In this document: positions 9,299 through 17,168 of the stretch, piece by piece | Layout of the letters: every line of letters starts with the position of its first letter | Numbering within the stretch: the first letter of the stretch is position 1 | From: Myxococcales bacterium | GTDB lineage: Bacteria > Myxococcota_A > UBA9042 > UBA3505 | Reading direction: 5' to 3' | Assembly (NCBI GenBank): GCA_002728755.1 | Contig: PBVT01000109.1 | Coordinates: forward strand, 1 to 51,961 | Length of the DNA stretch: 51,961 nucleotides | Made by a program: the position numbers and the translations under genes | Notes under the pieces: generated by a model | The model's input: only the letters and a program-made list of their open reading frames with translations | Database searches by the model: none | Told to the model about the DNA's origin: nothing

Positions 9299-10450
9299 TC
9301 AGTCCGACGTGGGTTCGTTGGCCGCCGGCTTTTCGACCTTCGGGCGAATATATTTCTTGAAGAGATGGGGCTCGGGATCTTCCAGGCTCTCTCGGATGAG
9401 CGCTTTGATCTTTTCGACCGAGGCGCGGCTCTCCTGGACCCATTCTCCGGTGTTGCCCGCTCGCACCGCCAATTCGAGGTTGGTCCGATAGATCTCGGCG
9501 GCACGGAAGAGCAGGGGGCGAATCTTTTTTCGGAGATGTTCGTAGTAGATCACGTAGTCGGATTCGGTGAAGTTCTCGGGAACTTCAGCGCGCATGAGCT
9601 GGTCGTACATACTCTCATATAAGAGACCAATCGCGTGACCGGCCCGGGCCGAATAATGGGTGCTCGTATGCCGTACGACATCCAGATAGGCGGTCTGAAT
9701 CTTCTTGAATGCGCGGATCTTATTTTTGAGGTCCTGCTTCATGCGTTCCACGGGTAAGCGTAGCGGCATCTTATCGAAGCGAGCCTCCAGTATGCGTGCC
9801 TTGGTAAATTTGGCTTTGGAGATATCGGCCCCGGTGCGAAGTATGGAGACATTCTGATTGGCTTCCCAGAAGGCGATGGCGCCGTCCAACTCGGTGTCGG
9901 ATGCATCGAGAGAGCCGTTCTGGAATAGCGCCTCTCCAAGGCGAGTGCGAACGTCCATCTCGTCGATGATGTTGAGGGGATGCGTTCGCAATTCTTTGAG
10001 AGATTCGATGGCCTCGGGCCAGCTCTTCGCTTGTTCATAGACGGTAGCCAGGCGATAGAGGATCGTGGCGCGTTCGGACGCCTCGCTGTTGGCATCTAGC
10101 CGTAGCTTGTATTGCACGGCAGCTTCCGCAGGTTTCTTGGCGTATTCATAGCAGAGTCCAGCGTTAAAGCGGGCCGCAAGACCTGTCTTCGACTCGGGAA
10201 TCAGCTCCGCTACGCGTACGAAATCCGTGGCGGCCTCGAGATACCGGGTCTCCTCCATGGCCTTATTGGCTTTCTCATAGATTTCGACCGGATCAATGAT
10301 CTCGGTCTTGATCTGCCCATCGTCCCCAGCTCGGGATTGCAGAATCATAGGATCCATACGCTCATACCGGCTGACCGGAGGTCGTGTAGTGGCACAGGCC
10401 GCCAGTGTGGCCAGAAGTAGAATCAGTACGGTTTTCTTCCGAATCATCAT
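9299..10450 (-). CDS. TPR-repeat lipoprotein
   Basis: 383 residues. Begins with a lipoprotein signal (MMIRKKTVLILLLATLAACA, lipobox LAAC), so the mature chain is probably lipidated in the envelope. The body has tandem tetratricopeptide-like helices, for example YEKANKAMEETRYLEAATDF, FNAGLCYEYAKKPAEAAVQY and LATVYEQAKSWPEAIESLKE, then a more charged helical C-terminus ending in a Lys/Pro-rich tail. ATG at 10450 or the adjacent 10447 is the likely start; the frame upstream has no signal-like sequence. The general shape recalls TPR lipoproteins of outer-membrane or motility complexes, but no specific role can be assigned. Confidence 0.75.
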   Translation of the reverse strand: MMIRKKTVLILLLATLAACATTRPPVSRYERMDPMILQSRAGDDGQIKTEIIDPVEIYEKANKAMEETRYLEAATDFVRVAELIPESKTGLAARFNAGLCYEYAKKPAEAAVQYKLRLDANSEASERATILYRLATVYEQAKSWPEAIESLKELRTHPLNIIDEMDVRTRLGEALFQNGSLDASDTELDGAIAFWEANQNVSILRTGADISKAKFTKARILEARFDKMPLRLPVERMKQDLKNKIRAFKKIQTAYLDVVRHTSTHYSARAGHAIGLLYESMYDQLMRAEVPENFTESDYVIYYEHLRKKIRPLLFRAAEIYRTNLELAVRAGNTGEWVQESRASVEKIKALIRESLEDPEPHLFKKYIRPKVEKPAANEPTSD

Positions 10451-10598
10451 ATCCCAATCGTGTCTCTCACCATCTATAAAAGCAAGTCGGACGATTGATG
10501 CTATTCCTTTATCCCTGTTTTTTCGTATCGGTTTTCTAGACAGGGTACTTGCCAAGCGGCCGATTGAGGCGTATTGGGTAGACATTCGAGAGGCAAGA

Positions 10599-11912
10599 AT
10601 GGCGAAGATTCAGGCACGAATATTACGCGGATTCCGCGACTATCTACCGGCGGATATGATTCCACGGCGGGCAATGTTCTCCAAAGTGGAAGATGTATTC
10701 CGTATCCACGGCTTCGCTCCTTTGCTGACACCTGCTCTCGAATATAGCGAGTGCTTATTGGGAAAATATGGCGATGAAGGCGATAAGCTTCTCTATCGCT
10801 TTGAAGATAATGGTGGCCGAGATATCGCTCTCCGATACGATCTGACGGTTCCCCTGGCACGTATGGTCGCTATGAATGGGGGGCTGACATTGCCCTTCAA
10901 GCGATACCAGATCGCGCCCGTATGGCGGGCGGAGAAGCCCGGTCGTGGACGGTTCCGTGAGTTCTTCCAATGCGACGCCGACATCATCGGCGCGGCGGGC
11001 CCCGATGCAGAAGTAGAAATTCTCTCCGTTGGTGTTGGAATTCTGAAGGCTCTCCATGTGGGCGGCTTCACCATCTCCATGAATCATCGTGGCGTCTTTG
11101 ATGGCTTGCTGGCTGGGATTGGTGTGGAGGATCCAGAGAAGAAAGCCGAAGTGATTCGGACCCTGGATAAGCTTGATAAAATTGGCCAGGACCGGGTGAT
11201 GGAGATTCTCGCGTCGGAGGTGGGCTTGCCCGCATCCAGCTTAGAGCGGATCGCCGAATTCCTGTCTCTGGAGGACGGTGATCTGGACGCAGCGAAGACC
11301 TTCTTCGATGGCGATGAGGTTGCCATTGCGGCGCTGGATTCCATGGCTTCTACCTTGTCGCTGGCCCAGGAGATGGGCATTGGCGACCATCTGGAGGTCC
11401 GTTTATCCATCGCTCGCGGTCTTGATTATTATACGGGGCTTATCTACGAGACGACACTCACCGCGTTGCCCGATATCGGCAGCGTGATGAGCGGCGGCCG
11501 TTACGATGGCTTGATGAGCATGTTTGGAGCCCCGGCCCATGCGGCCGTGGGGATCTCTCTTGGAGTGGACCGACTCTATGCGGCTTTATTGGAATTAGAA
11601 GAGATCGAGCGGAAAGAGAGCCCAACGGAGGTGCTGGTGACCGTCTTTGACGAGGAGTCACGGACGGCGGCTTTTCAGTTTACCCACGCGCTACGTGCGG
11701 CCGGTGTGGCGGCCGAAGTGCATCTTGGAAATACCAAGAAGTTTGGCAAACAGTTCCGCTATGCGGACAAAAAACAGATCCCCTATGTGGCGATCCTTGG
11801 TCCAGACGAGCGGGCCGAGGGGAAGGTTCGTATACGAACGTTGGCCGATGGGAGTGAGCAGCTATTGTCCAACGCCGAAGCGATTCAGACCCTGGCCAGC
11901 ACCAGTAGCTAG
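10599..11912 (+). CDS. hisS: histidyl-tRNA synthetase
   Basis: Class II aminoacyl-tRNA synthetase charging tRNA-His. 437 residues. It has motif 1 region LLTPALEYSE, motif 2 YQIAPVWRAEKPGRGRFREF followed by QCDADIIG, the two His-specific segments including ARGLDYYTGLIYE, motif 3 VGISLGVDRLYAAL, and a C-terminal anticodon-binding domain (VLVTVFDEESRTAAFQFTHA onward). The complete anticodon domain and active-site motifs indicate a true synthetase rather than HisZ. The ATG at 10599 starts the conserved MAKIQARILRGFRDYLP; the open frame upstream is noncoding leader. A weak TTGCCA-N17-TATTGG promoter (10549-10577) precedes it. Confidence 0.96.
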   Translation: MAKIQARILRGFRDYLPADMIPRRAMFSKVEDVFRIHGFAPLLTPALEYSECLLGKYGDEGDKLLYRFEDNGGRDIALRYDLTVPLARMVAMNGGLTLPFKRYQIAPVWRAEKPGRGRFREFFQCDADIIGAAGPDAEVEILSVGVGILKALHVGGFTISMNHRGVFDGLLAGIGVEDPEKKAEVIRTLDKLDKIGQDRVMEILASEVGLPASSLERIAEFLSLEDGDLDAAKTFFDGDEVAIAALDSMASTLSLAQEMGIGDHLEVRLSIARGLDYYTGLIYETTLTALPDIGSVMSGGRYDGLMSMFGAPAHAAVGISLGVDRLYAALLELEEIERKESPTEVLVTVFDEESRTAAFQFTHALRAAGVAAEVHLGNTKKFGKQFRYADKKQIPYVAILGPDERAEGKVRIRTLADGSEQLLSNAEAIQTLASTSS

Positions 11913-11918
11913 TCTCGG

Positions 11919-12743
11919 TCAGCGAATTCGGCTCCCCGGGTCGGGCATATTCCATTTCTGGCGTAGGCGTCCCATTGTACCGTCCGCCTCGAGGGATTGT
12001 AATGCCGTATTGATGCGCCCGAGAAGTTGCGAGTCGCCTTTTCGTATCGCGATCGCCCAGGGCTCTCGGGTGTAGGGGCCGTCTTCGAGGACACGAAGCC
12101 CAGCCTTGCGATTTTGTATGCCGGAGAGGGCCGAATAGTCGCCCACATAGGCAGCACACCGGCCGCTGCGTAGGCAATCATCCACAGCGCCGATCTCGGT
12201 CGTGTTCTTTATGATGTATTGGCTGCCCATATACGCGCTAGCCCATTGATGACCGGTTGTGCCCGGATTGGCTACCAGGATGGGCTTTGGGTCGGGATCG
12301 ACCGGCATGTCCGACAGGGTCCGCCAGGATCTCTGGGCACCCACCAGAAGGCTGACACCATCGACCGTATACGGCGTACTGAAAGAAACCCGTTTTTGTC
12401 GCGCCTTCGTTACGGAGAATTGGAAGATGCTGCAATCTGCTGTTCCTTGCTCGAGTGCTCGGAAGCGCTGCTGTACGGGGTTATTCTGTTTCCCCGACAG
12501 GTCCAGTTTCATAGGGCAGCCCATTGTCGAAAGGACAGCCTCTATGACTTCTCCTTCGAATCCACCGGGTCGTTTATCCTCTTCCCAGATCAGAGCCGGA
12601 GGCTCAACGATACCGGGGAATCCAATGTAGATTCGTGGACAATCGTTCGAGGAGGATTTTGTGTTCCGCGTCTGCGCATACAGGGATGCGACGATGGCGA
12701 TTACAAGACTGGCAGATACTACAAAGACGAGACTTCTTTGCAT
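11919..12743 (-). CDS. orphan family-3 extracellular solute-binding protein
   Basis: 274 residues with a signal peptide (MQRSLVFVVSASLVIAIVAS, cleavage probably near YAQ) and the SBP_bac_3 fold: a first lobe with GGFEGEVIEAVLSTMGCPMK and the typical DCSIFQFSVTKARQKRVSFS followed by TPY, and a second lobe with VANPGTTGHQWA and a C-terminal ...QSLEADGTMGRLRQKW. Such proteins bind amino acids or small acids in the periplasm. No permease or ATPase gene is adjacent, so it may serve a distant transporter or act as a sensor or enzyme. A strong GGGAGG ribosome site precedes the ATG. The stop lies 6 bp from the convergent hisS stop. Confidence 0.85.
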   Translation of the reverse strand: MQRSLVFVVSASLVIAIVASLYAQTRNTKSSSNDCPRIYIGFPGIVEPPALIWEEDKRPGGFEGEVIEAVLSTMGCPMKLDLSGKQNNPVQQRFRALEQGTADCSIFQFSVTKARQKRVSFSTPYTVDGVSLLVGAQRSWRTLSDMPVDPDPKPILVANPGTTGHQWASAYMGSQYIIKNTTEIGAVDDCLRSGRCAAYVGDYSALSGIQNRKAGLRVLEDGPYTREPWAIAIRKGDSQLLGRINTALQSLEADGTMGRLRQKWNMPDPGSRIR

Positions 12744-12766
12744 CGCGGACCTCCCGTGGGCGATCG

Positions 12767-12799
12767 ATTATGCCTCCACTCGTCTTGCCCTGCAAGGGC
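12767..12799 (-). promoter_or_regulatory. promoter of the solute-binding protein gene, dyad over the -35
   Basis: Reading on the minus strand, TTGCAG (12795-12790) and CATAAT (12772-12767) are 17 bp apart, with the expected start about 20 bp before the ATG. A perfect inverted repeat GCCCT-gca-AGGGC (12787-12799) covers the -35 box and could be an operator. Confidence 0.5.
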
Positions 12800-12822
12800 T
12801 GTTTAACCGACGCTTCGCCCAA

Positions 12823-13977
12823 TCAGGGAAGCATTCCTCCATCGACCCATTTTACGATCAGATCCAGCTCCTGGGCCGTCAAAGTGTACGACGCGTAATA
12901 GACCGCCTCGGGGAGCCCTCCGACCCAGTTATAGACCAATTCTGACCAGGGAGGGGGCATCGGATGGCTTGTGCTCATGACCCGTTCCTTGAGACATGCA
13001 CCCAGATACCAGGGAGACACGGAGGAGCAGGCATTGGAGGAGGGAGAGGTGTTCGTTAAGAGCTCATAGTTACCTACGAATTTGTAGACATTGCCGCCCG
13101 CGCTCTGCCCAGGGGTATGGCATGGATTACATTTGTTGATGAGCACCTGAGTGTTCAACTCGTTGAAGGTGACGATACAAGCCGGAGAGGTTTCCTCGCT
13201 GCAGCTTCCTGTGGCCGGATCACATACCCCGGTTATGCAAGGGTCCGGATTGGAGCAATCGATGGGCTGAAAGACACAACCACCCTGGGCCGCGTTACAG
13301 AAGTCCGTGGTACATAGATTGGAATCGTCACAGATCAAGGTTTCGTTTTTACACGCGCCCGTGTCGTCGCATGTGTCGGTAGTACAGGGGTTCCCATCGT
13401 TACAGATGGCGGCGTCATTTACGCAGATACCTGTGTTGCTATCGCAATAATCCGAGGTGCAGTCTTTTCCATCGTCACAGTTCTTAGGCCCGCCCGCGTT
13501 ACAGATACTCGCGACGCAGAAGTCGTTTTCTGTGCATAGATTCCCGTCCTCACAGGCGGTGCCTTCGGGCGCGACATCCTCGACACAGATACCCCAATCC
13601 GCACGGCATACATAGGCCTTACAGGGGATGGGGTGGGGGTCACAGACTACCGCTGTTTGCGGGTCGACGGTACATTGGCCGGTGATGCAGCGATGTTTCG
13701 CGACGCATTTGTCGATAGAGTCATACACTACGCAGTCCAGATCAGTGCTGCATGGACACGAGGAGCTCAGACAAGAGCTTGGTGGGATATCGGGTAGCCC
13801 GGGATCCACCTGGTTGGATAGATCGGGCAGAGTTCCCGGATCGACCGCCGGTTTACCTGGATCGGAGGGCGTACCAAAGTCTTGTTGCCCACTGATAATT
13901 ACGGAATCATCACTACAGGCCACGAGCCCCATAACGAGAAGAAAAACAAGCGTCAGTTTTGGTCGAGAAATAGGCAA
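12823..13977 (-). CDS. Cys-rich lipoprotein with one CxxCH haem motif
   Basis: 384 residues. A lipoprotein signal ends in GLVAC at residue 21. A Pro/Asp/Gly-rich linker follows, then roughly residues 69-267 form a run of short repeats of the C-x-D-G-N-x-C-T-x-D-x-C type (for example CNDGNPCTTDTC, CDDSNLCTTDFC), common in myxobacterial surface proteins. The C-terminal part holds CNPCH at 283-287 and a tail, TAQELDLIVKWVDGGMLP, typical of monohaem c-type domains of surface lipoproteins. So it is probably an envelope haem protein with a disulphide-rich spacer. The likely start is a TTG at 13977 with a GGAA site upstream. Partner and electron donor are unknown. Confidence 0.75.
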   Translation of the reverse strand: MPISRPKLTLVFLLVMGLVACSDDSVIISGQQDFGTPSDPGKPAVDPGTLPDLSNQVDPGLPDIPPSSCLSSSCPCSTDLDCVVYDSIDKCVAKHRCITGQCTVDPQTAVVCDPHPIPCKAYVCRADWGICVEDVAPEGTACEDGNLCTENDFCVASICNAGGPKNCDDGKDCTSDYCDSNTGICVNDAAICNDGNPCTTDTCDDTGACKNETLICDDSNLCTTDFCNAAQGGCVFQPIDCSNPDPCITGVCDPATGSCSEETSPACIVTFNELNTQVLINKCNPCHTPGQSAGGNVYKFVGNYELLTNTSPSSNACSSVSPWYLGACLKERVMSTSHPMPPPWSELVYNWVGGLPEAVYYASYTLTAQELDLIVKWVDGGMLP

Positions 13978-14007
13978 GCAGACGTTCCAGAATTACTCTT
14001 CCTGAAG

Positions 14008-14036
14008 ATGCTAGTTGAACCGTGCGCATCCGACAA
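14008..14036 (-). promoter_or_regulatory. promoter of the Cys-rich haem lipoprotein gene
   Basis: On the minus strand TTGTCG (14036-14031) and TAGCAT (14013-14008) are spaced 17 bp apart, about 30 bp upstream of the TTG start codon. Confidence 0.55.
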
Positions 14037-14287
14037 GACGGACGAACATTTTCGGCGGGAAGCAAAAGGATTCCGAAATCCCAATAGGGCCATCACAACA
14101 AAAGAAACGTCTCCTACAAAAAAGATCGTTTTTTTTGGTGTCTCATAACCCTATGTTTAGACAACGAAATCCTCTCGAAAGCGTGAACATAAAAACATTA
14201 AGGGTCAGTTGTAAAAACATGAAAAAACAATGGGTTGTAACGTTTGACAGCTTCTGTTTCGGTGGGGGCGGAAATTTCAGTTTCTGA

Positions 14288-14316
14288 TTGACCGGAAGCG
14301 GGTCGAGGTGTACTAG
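14288..14316 (+). promoter_or_regulatory. promoter of the RodZ-like gene
   Basis: TTGACC (14288-14293) and TACTAG (14311-14316) are 17 bp apart, about 45 bp before the ATG. The -35 is identical to that of the promoter at 6472. Confidence 0.5.
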
Positions 14317-14360
14317 AGACAGCGCGGGTTTCTACAACATTTCATCCTGGTGGCGTTTCG

Positions 14361-14879
14361 ATGTCGAAACTACAGGCACAACCGATCGAACACATCTCTT
14401 TGGCAGATGCGTCTGATCTCGGAAGGATGATATTTAAAGCGCGAGATGAGGCGGGAGAATCCGTAGAAAACCTCGCTCGTCGTACACGCATTTCGCAGCG
14501 GCTGCTCGTTGCTCTGGAAGCTGGAGATCTTCATAAACTGCCGGCACCAGTCTATGTCCGGGGCTATCTGAAGGCGATCGGAACCGAGCTGGATGTAGAT
14601 TCCTCGTCCTGGGTAGCAATGCTTGACGATCTTACTCGTGAAACAACCGCTACCAACGATCTTGCTCCTCGGCCGCCACAGGGCATTCGCTGGTCATCGT
14701 TCCGCGACCTCTTCGGCGGTTCGGTACGAATCAGCCATGTATTGGCGGTACTGCTGGCCATCATCGCGTTCTTCCTTCTCTATTTTGCGCTCGAGGGAGG
14801 AGCGGGTTCCGAGGATACAGATAGAGCGAATAAGGAACACCCGGCCCAGACCTTTGATACCCGCCCATACGAACCCTGA
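14361..14879 (+). CDS. RodZ-like membrane protein with N-terminal HTH
   Basis: 172 residues. Residues about 20-85 form an HTH_25-type domain (DLGRMIFKARDEAGESVENL, ARRTRISQRLLVALEAGDLH, KLPAPVYVRGYLKAIGTELD), the cytoplasmic domain that in RodZ contacts MreB. One membrane helix follows (about 126-145, VLAVLLAIIAFFLLYFAL) with a short acidic tail of about 27 residues. The usual periplasmic DUF4115 domain is missing, so this is a short RodZ relative. It may be a cell-shape factor or a membrane-bound regulator. The next gene starts 110 bp later. Confidence 0.75.
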   Translation: MSKLQAQPIEHISLADASDLGRMIFKARDEAGESVENLARRTRISQRLLVALEAGDLHKLPAPVYVRGYLKAIGTELDVDSSSWVAMLDDLTRETTATNDLAPRPPQGIRWSSFRDLFGGSVRISHVLAVLLAIIAFFLLYFALEGGAGSEDTDRANKEHPAQTFDTRPYEP

Positions 14880-14989
14880 CGGGGAGGGCGCGCATCAGGA
14901 CCAGTGCTCCTCCAAGTCTCATGGGATATGATGAATTGGAGGCCGCATACGTGTCGTTGGGTGCCGGGCTCTGAGGAATAGGCGAAGCA

Positions 14990-16378
14990 TTGACCCAGGG
15001 AATCGACAAAGACCACGCCCGGATACGCATGTTGGCGCAAACCGTACTTCGGTTTCAGCGACGTGGGGCCAGGGCGCATATTCGGCATTTGTTGAAGAAA
15101 CAACATCCGGCCGATGTGGCCAAGATGCTTATGGAGCTGCCGGTGCCATTGCGCGGGGAGATGATACTCCTGGCGGGATCGCCCGATATGCAAGCGGACG
15201 TCTTATCGGAGCTTGATGCAGAGGTCGCCGGTCGAATCATTAGCATGCTGGAACCCGAAGCCGTCGTGATTCGGATTATCGAAGGAATGAGCAGCGACGA
15301 TGCGGCTGCCTTATTACGTACCTTTCCAGAAGATGAGCGTGCACGGCTTCTGGGGTTGATGCGGAACGAGGAATCGGAAGATGTAGAAGGTCTGTTGACG
15401 TATCGTACGGACACCGCCGGGGCCATGATGACGCCGGATATCTTCAGCCTTCAGGAAGGTGTGACGGTAGAAGAGGCAATTCGAGCCCTACGAGATGCTC
15501 GCGAGGCCCGTGAAGCGGAGACTGTGTTCTATATTTTTGTGGTGAATGCATTGGAGCAGCTGGTGGGGGTTATCAGCTTGCGGCAGCTGGTGGTGTCGAA
15601 CCCCAAGGCACGCCTCGAAGATATTATGGAACGGGAAGTGGTGACCGTAGACGCCGAGACCGATCGAGAAGAGGTCGCGCGCGTTGTTGAGCACTATAAC
15701 TTCATCGCCGTGCCGGTCGTCGATGAGCAACGCCATCTACTCGGAATTATTACCGTCGATGATGTTCTCGACGTCCTTCGAGAAGAGGCAACGGAAGATC
15801 TCTTGCGGATGAGTGGTGCCAGTGATCTGCCGCAACGGGGAACGTCCATCCTTGCGCGACTCCCCGGACGTATCACCTGGATGCTTACAGCAACCTTGGT
15901 CGCCTGGGTGATCAGCTGGATTGTGTATGGCTGGGCTCCGGTTCAGGGCAATAGCTCGGATTTTGTCTCGCCGTTGTCCTGGCTTGTTCTATTGCCCATG
16001 TTGATCGTGATCTCGATCACCATGGCGATGCAGGCCGCCGCCGTTGCGATCGGGGCTGTAACTCTGGAAACCATACCCACGGACGCCATATGGCCGTATT
16101 TCGTTCGGGAGACGGGTGCGGGGATTACGATGGCTGTGGCCTGTGGTGGCTTATCGACCCTGGGGCTCTGGGTTATGTTGGGCTTATCCGTGGCCTGGCC
16201 CCTGGGCTTATCGGTGGCGTCCGGTGCGGCTGTGGCGAGTGTTCTGGGGTCTGGTATTCCTCTCTTATTGCATCGTTTCCATCGTGACCCCACCGAGTTG
16301 GGTGGGGTTATTGTGATGTGCTTTGCCGCAATTTCCTCCTCTCTTTGTGGTCTCCTCGTGGCCCACGGATTGCAGTGA
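14990..16378 (+). CDS. mgtE: MgtE-family transporter homologue with altered pore residues
   Basis: 462 residues with the full MgtE layout: an N-terminal superhelical domain (about 15-130), two CBS domains (about 140-265, including TAGAMMTPDIFSLQEGVTVE and the GIITVDDVLDVLREEATEDL linker), and five membrane helices. MgtE proteins are dimeric, Mg-gated Mg2+ channels. Here the pore signature GGNxGxQ is replaced by SITMAMQ, and the Asp of the last helix that coordinates Mg2+ (Asp432 in the Thermus protein) aligns with Ala in VMCFAAISSS. Sensing domains kept, pore ligands lost: substrate may differ. The start is TTG 14990 (AGGCG site 5 bp upstream) or ATG 15029. Confidence 0.85.
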   Translation: MTQGIDKDHARIRMLAQTVLRFQRRGARAHIRHLLKKQHPADVAKMLMELPVPLRGEMILLAGSPDMQADVLSELDAEVAGRIISMLEPEAVVIRIIEGMSSDDAAALLRTFPEDERARLLGLMRNEESEDVEGLLTYRTDTAGAMMTPDIFSLQEGVTVEEAIRALRDAREAREAETVFYIFVVNALEQLVGVISLRQLVVSNPKARLEDIMEREVVTVDAETDREEVARVVEHYNFIAVPVVDEQRHLLGIITVDDVLDVLREEATEDLLRMSGASDLPQRGTSILARLPGRITWMLTATLVAWVISWIVYGWAPVQGNSSDFVSPLSWLVLLPMLIVISITMAMQAAAVAIGAVTLETIPTDAIWPYFVRETGAGITMAVACGGLSTLGLWVMLGLSVAWPLGLSVASGAAVASVLGSGIPLLLHRFHRDPTELGGVIVMCFAAISSSLCGLLVAHGLQ

Positions 16379-16380
16379 GC

Positions 16381-17142
16381 ATGGCCAGGATCCCTACGAC
16401 CGAGGCGAATGGTTATGTCCTTGGACGGATCGATTACCAGGAACGCGACCTGATTCTGCGCGCGGCGGTAGAAGACGAAGGGATCTTATCGTTTCATGCA
16501 CGGGGGGCACGGGGTAGCTCGCGACGATTTGCGGGCGGAGTCGATGATTTCGTCCCTACGCGGTTTGAATACGTGAAGAAAAAGAAAGGACTCTGCCGCC
16601 TGGCGGGTGCTTATCGCCGCACGGTGGCGGAACCCTCGGCTGCGGATCTTGCGGCCTTTGCTGTGCGATCCTATGTGGCGGAGCTTCTATTGGTCGTCGT
16701 GGAAGAGGGGCACCCTACACGATTCCCCTTTCGAATTATGGAATGGGTGACGGAAGCCCTGGCCGCGGCGGTACCTACGGAGCAACGACGTGCACGAGCG
16801 GGATGGGTGGTCGATCGTGTGCATGTAATTCTTCTGCATCGAGAGGGGCGTCTTCCTGTTCTTGGTAGCTGCTCAAGCTGTGGTGTTGGTCTAGAATCGG
16901 TAGAAGACGTATTCTTCACGACAGAGCAAGGGCTTCGTTGTGGCGGCTGTGGGCCGGGCCGGGGAGCCTGGCCGGACTGCCGGATTGATGATCTGGCCAT
17001 GCTCTGGGGTCTATACGCTGGCGAGCCCTTTTCGGGTGTGCGGGCGTCGAAGCCCCTGCAATCCTGGCTTTTGGGCCTGGTGGACCAGGTGGCAGACAAG
17101 TCATTAAAATCAAGGGCTTCTCTACATCAGTTTGTGGGCTGA
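16381..17142 (+). CDS. recO: DNA repair protein RecO
   Basis: 254 residues. RecO mediates RecA loading on SSB-covered DNA with RecR (RecFOR recombination). The N-terminal OB fold runs to about residue 80 (GYVLGRIDYQERDLILRAAV). A helical middle follows, then a zinc finger with Cys164-x2-Cys167 (CSSCG) and Cys187-x2-Cys190 (CGGC), then a C-terminal helix. The ATG at 16381 lies 2 bp after the mgtE stop, indicating co-transcription. Upstream in-frame codons overlap mgtE and do not add conserved sequence. Confidence 0.9.
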   Translation: MARIPTTEANGYVLGRIDYQERDLILRAAVEDEGILSFHARGARGSSRRFAGGVDDFVPTRFEYVKKKKGLCRLAGAYRRTVAEPSAADLAAFAVRSYVAELLLVVVEEGHPTRFPFRIMEWVTEALAAAVPTEQRRARAGWVVDRVHVILLHREGRLPVLGSCSSCGVGLESVEDVFFTTEQGLRCGGCGPGRGAWPDCRIDDLAMLWGLYAGEPFSGVRASKPLQSWLLGLVDQVADKSLKSRASLHQFVG

Positions 17143-17168
17143 TCTGAGACCGTGGTAGAACCCGTACA

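Larger units (their letters stand above)
13978..14360. other. noncoding, AT-rich spacer between divergent genes
   Basis: About 380 bp without a convincing gene. It carries opposite-facing promoters at its two ends and a central AT-rich block (about 14080-14280) with A- and T-runs, including AAAAAAGATCGTTTTTTTT near 14117-14135, which could be curved DNA. A short inverted repeat GGATT-ccga-AATCC lies near 14071. A 90-codon frame on the plus strand has no ribosome site and odd composition. I see no RNA gene. Confidence 0.6.

Noticed and set aside
10599-11912. HisZ instead of HisS
   Set aside because: The anticodon-binding domain and synthetase-specific active-site motifs are complete.
14015-14287. 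90-codon plus-strand frame in the AT-rich spacer
   Set aside because: No ribosome site, odd composition, overlaps a promoter and A/T runs.
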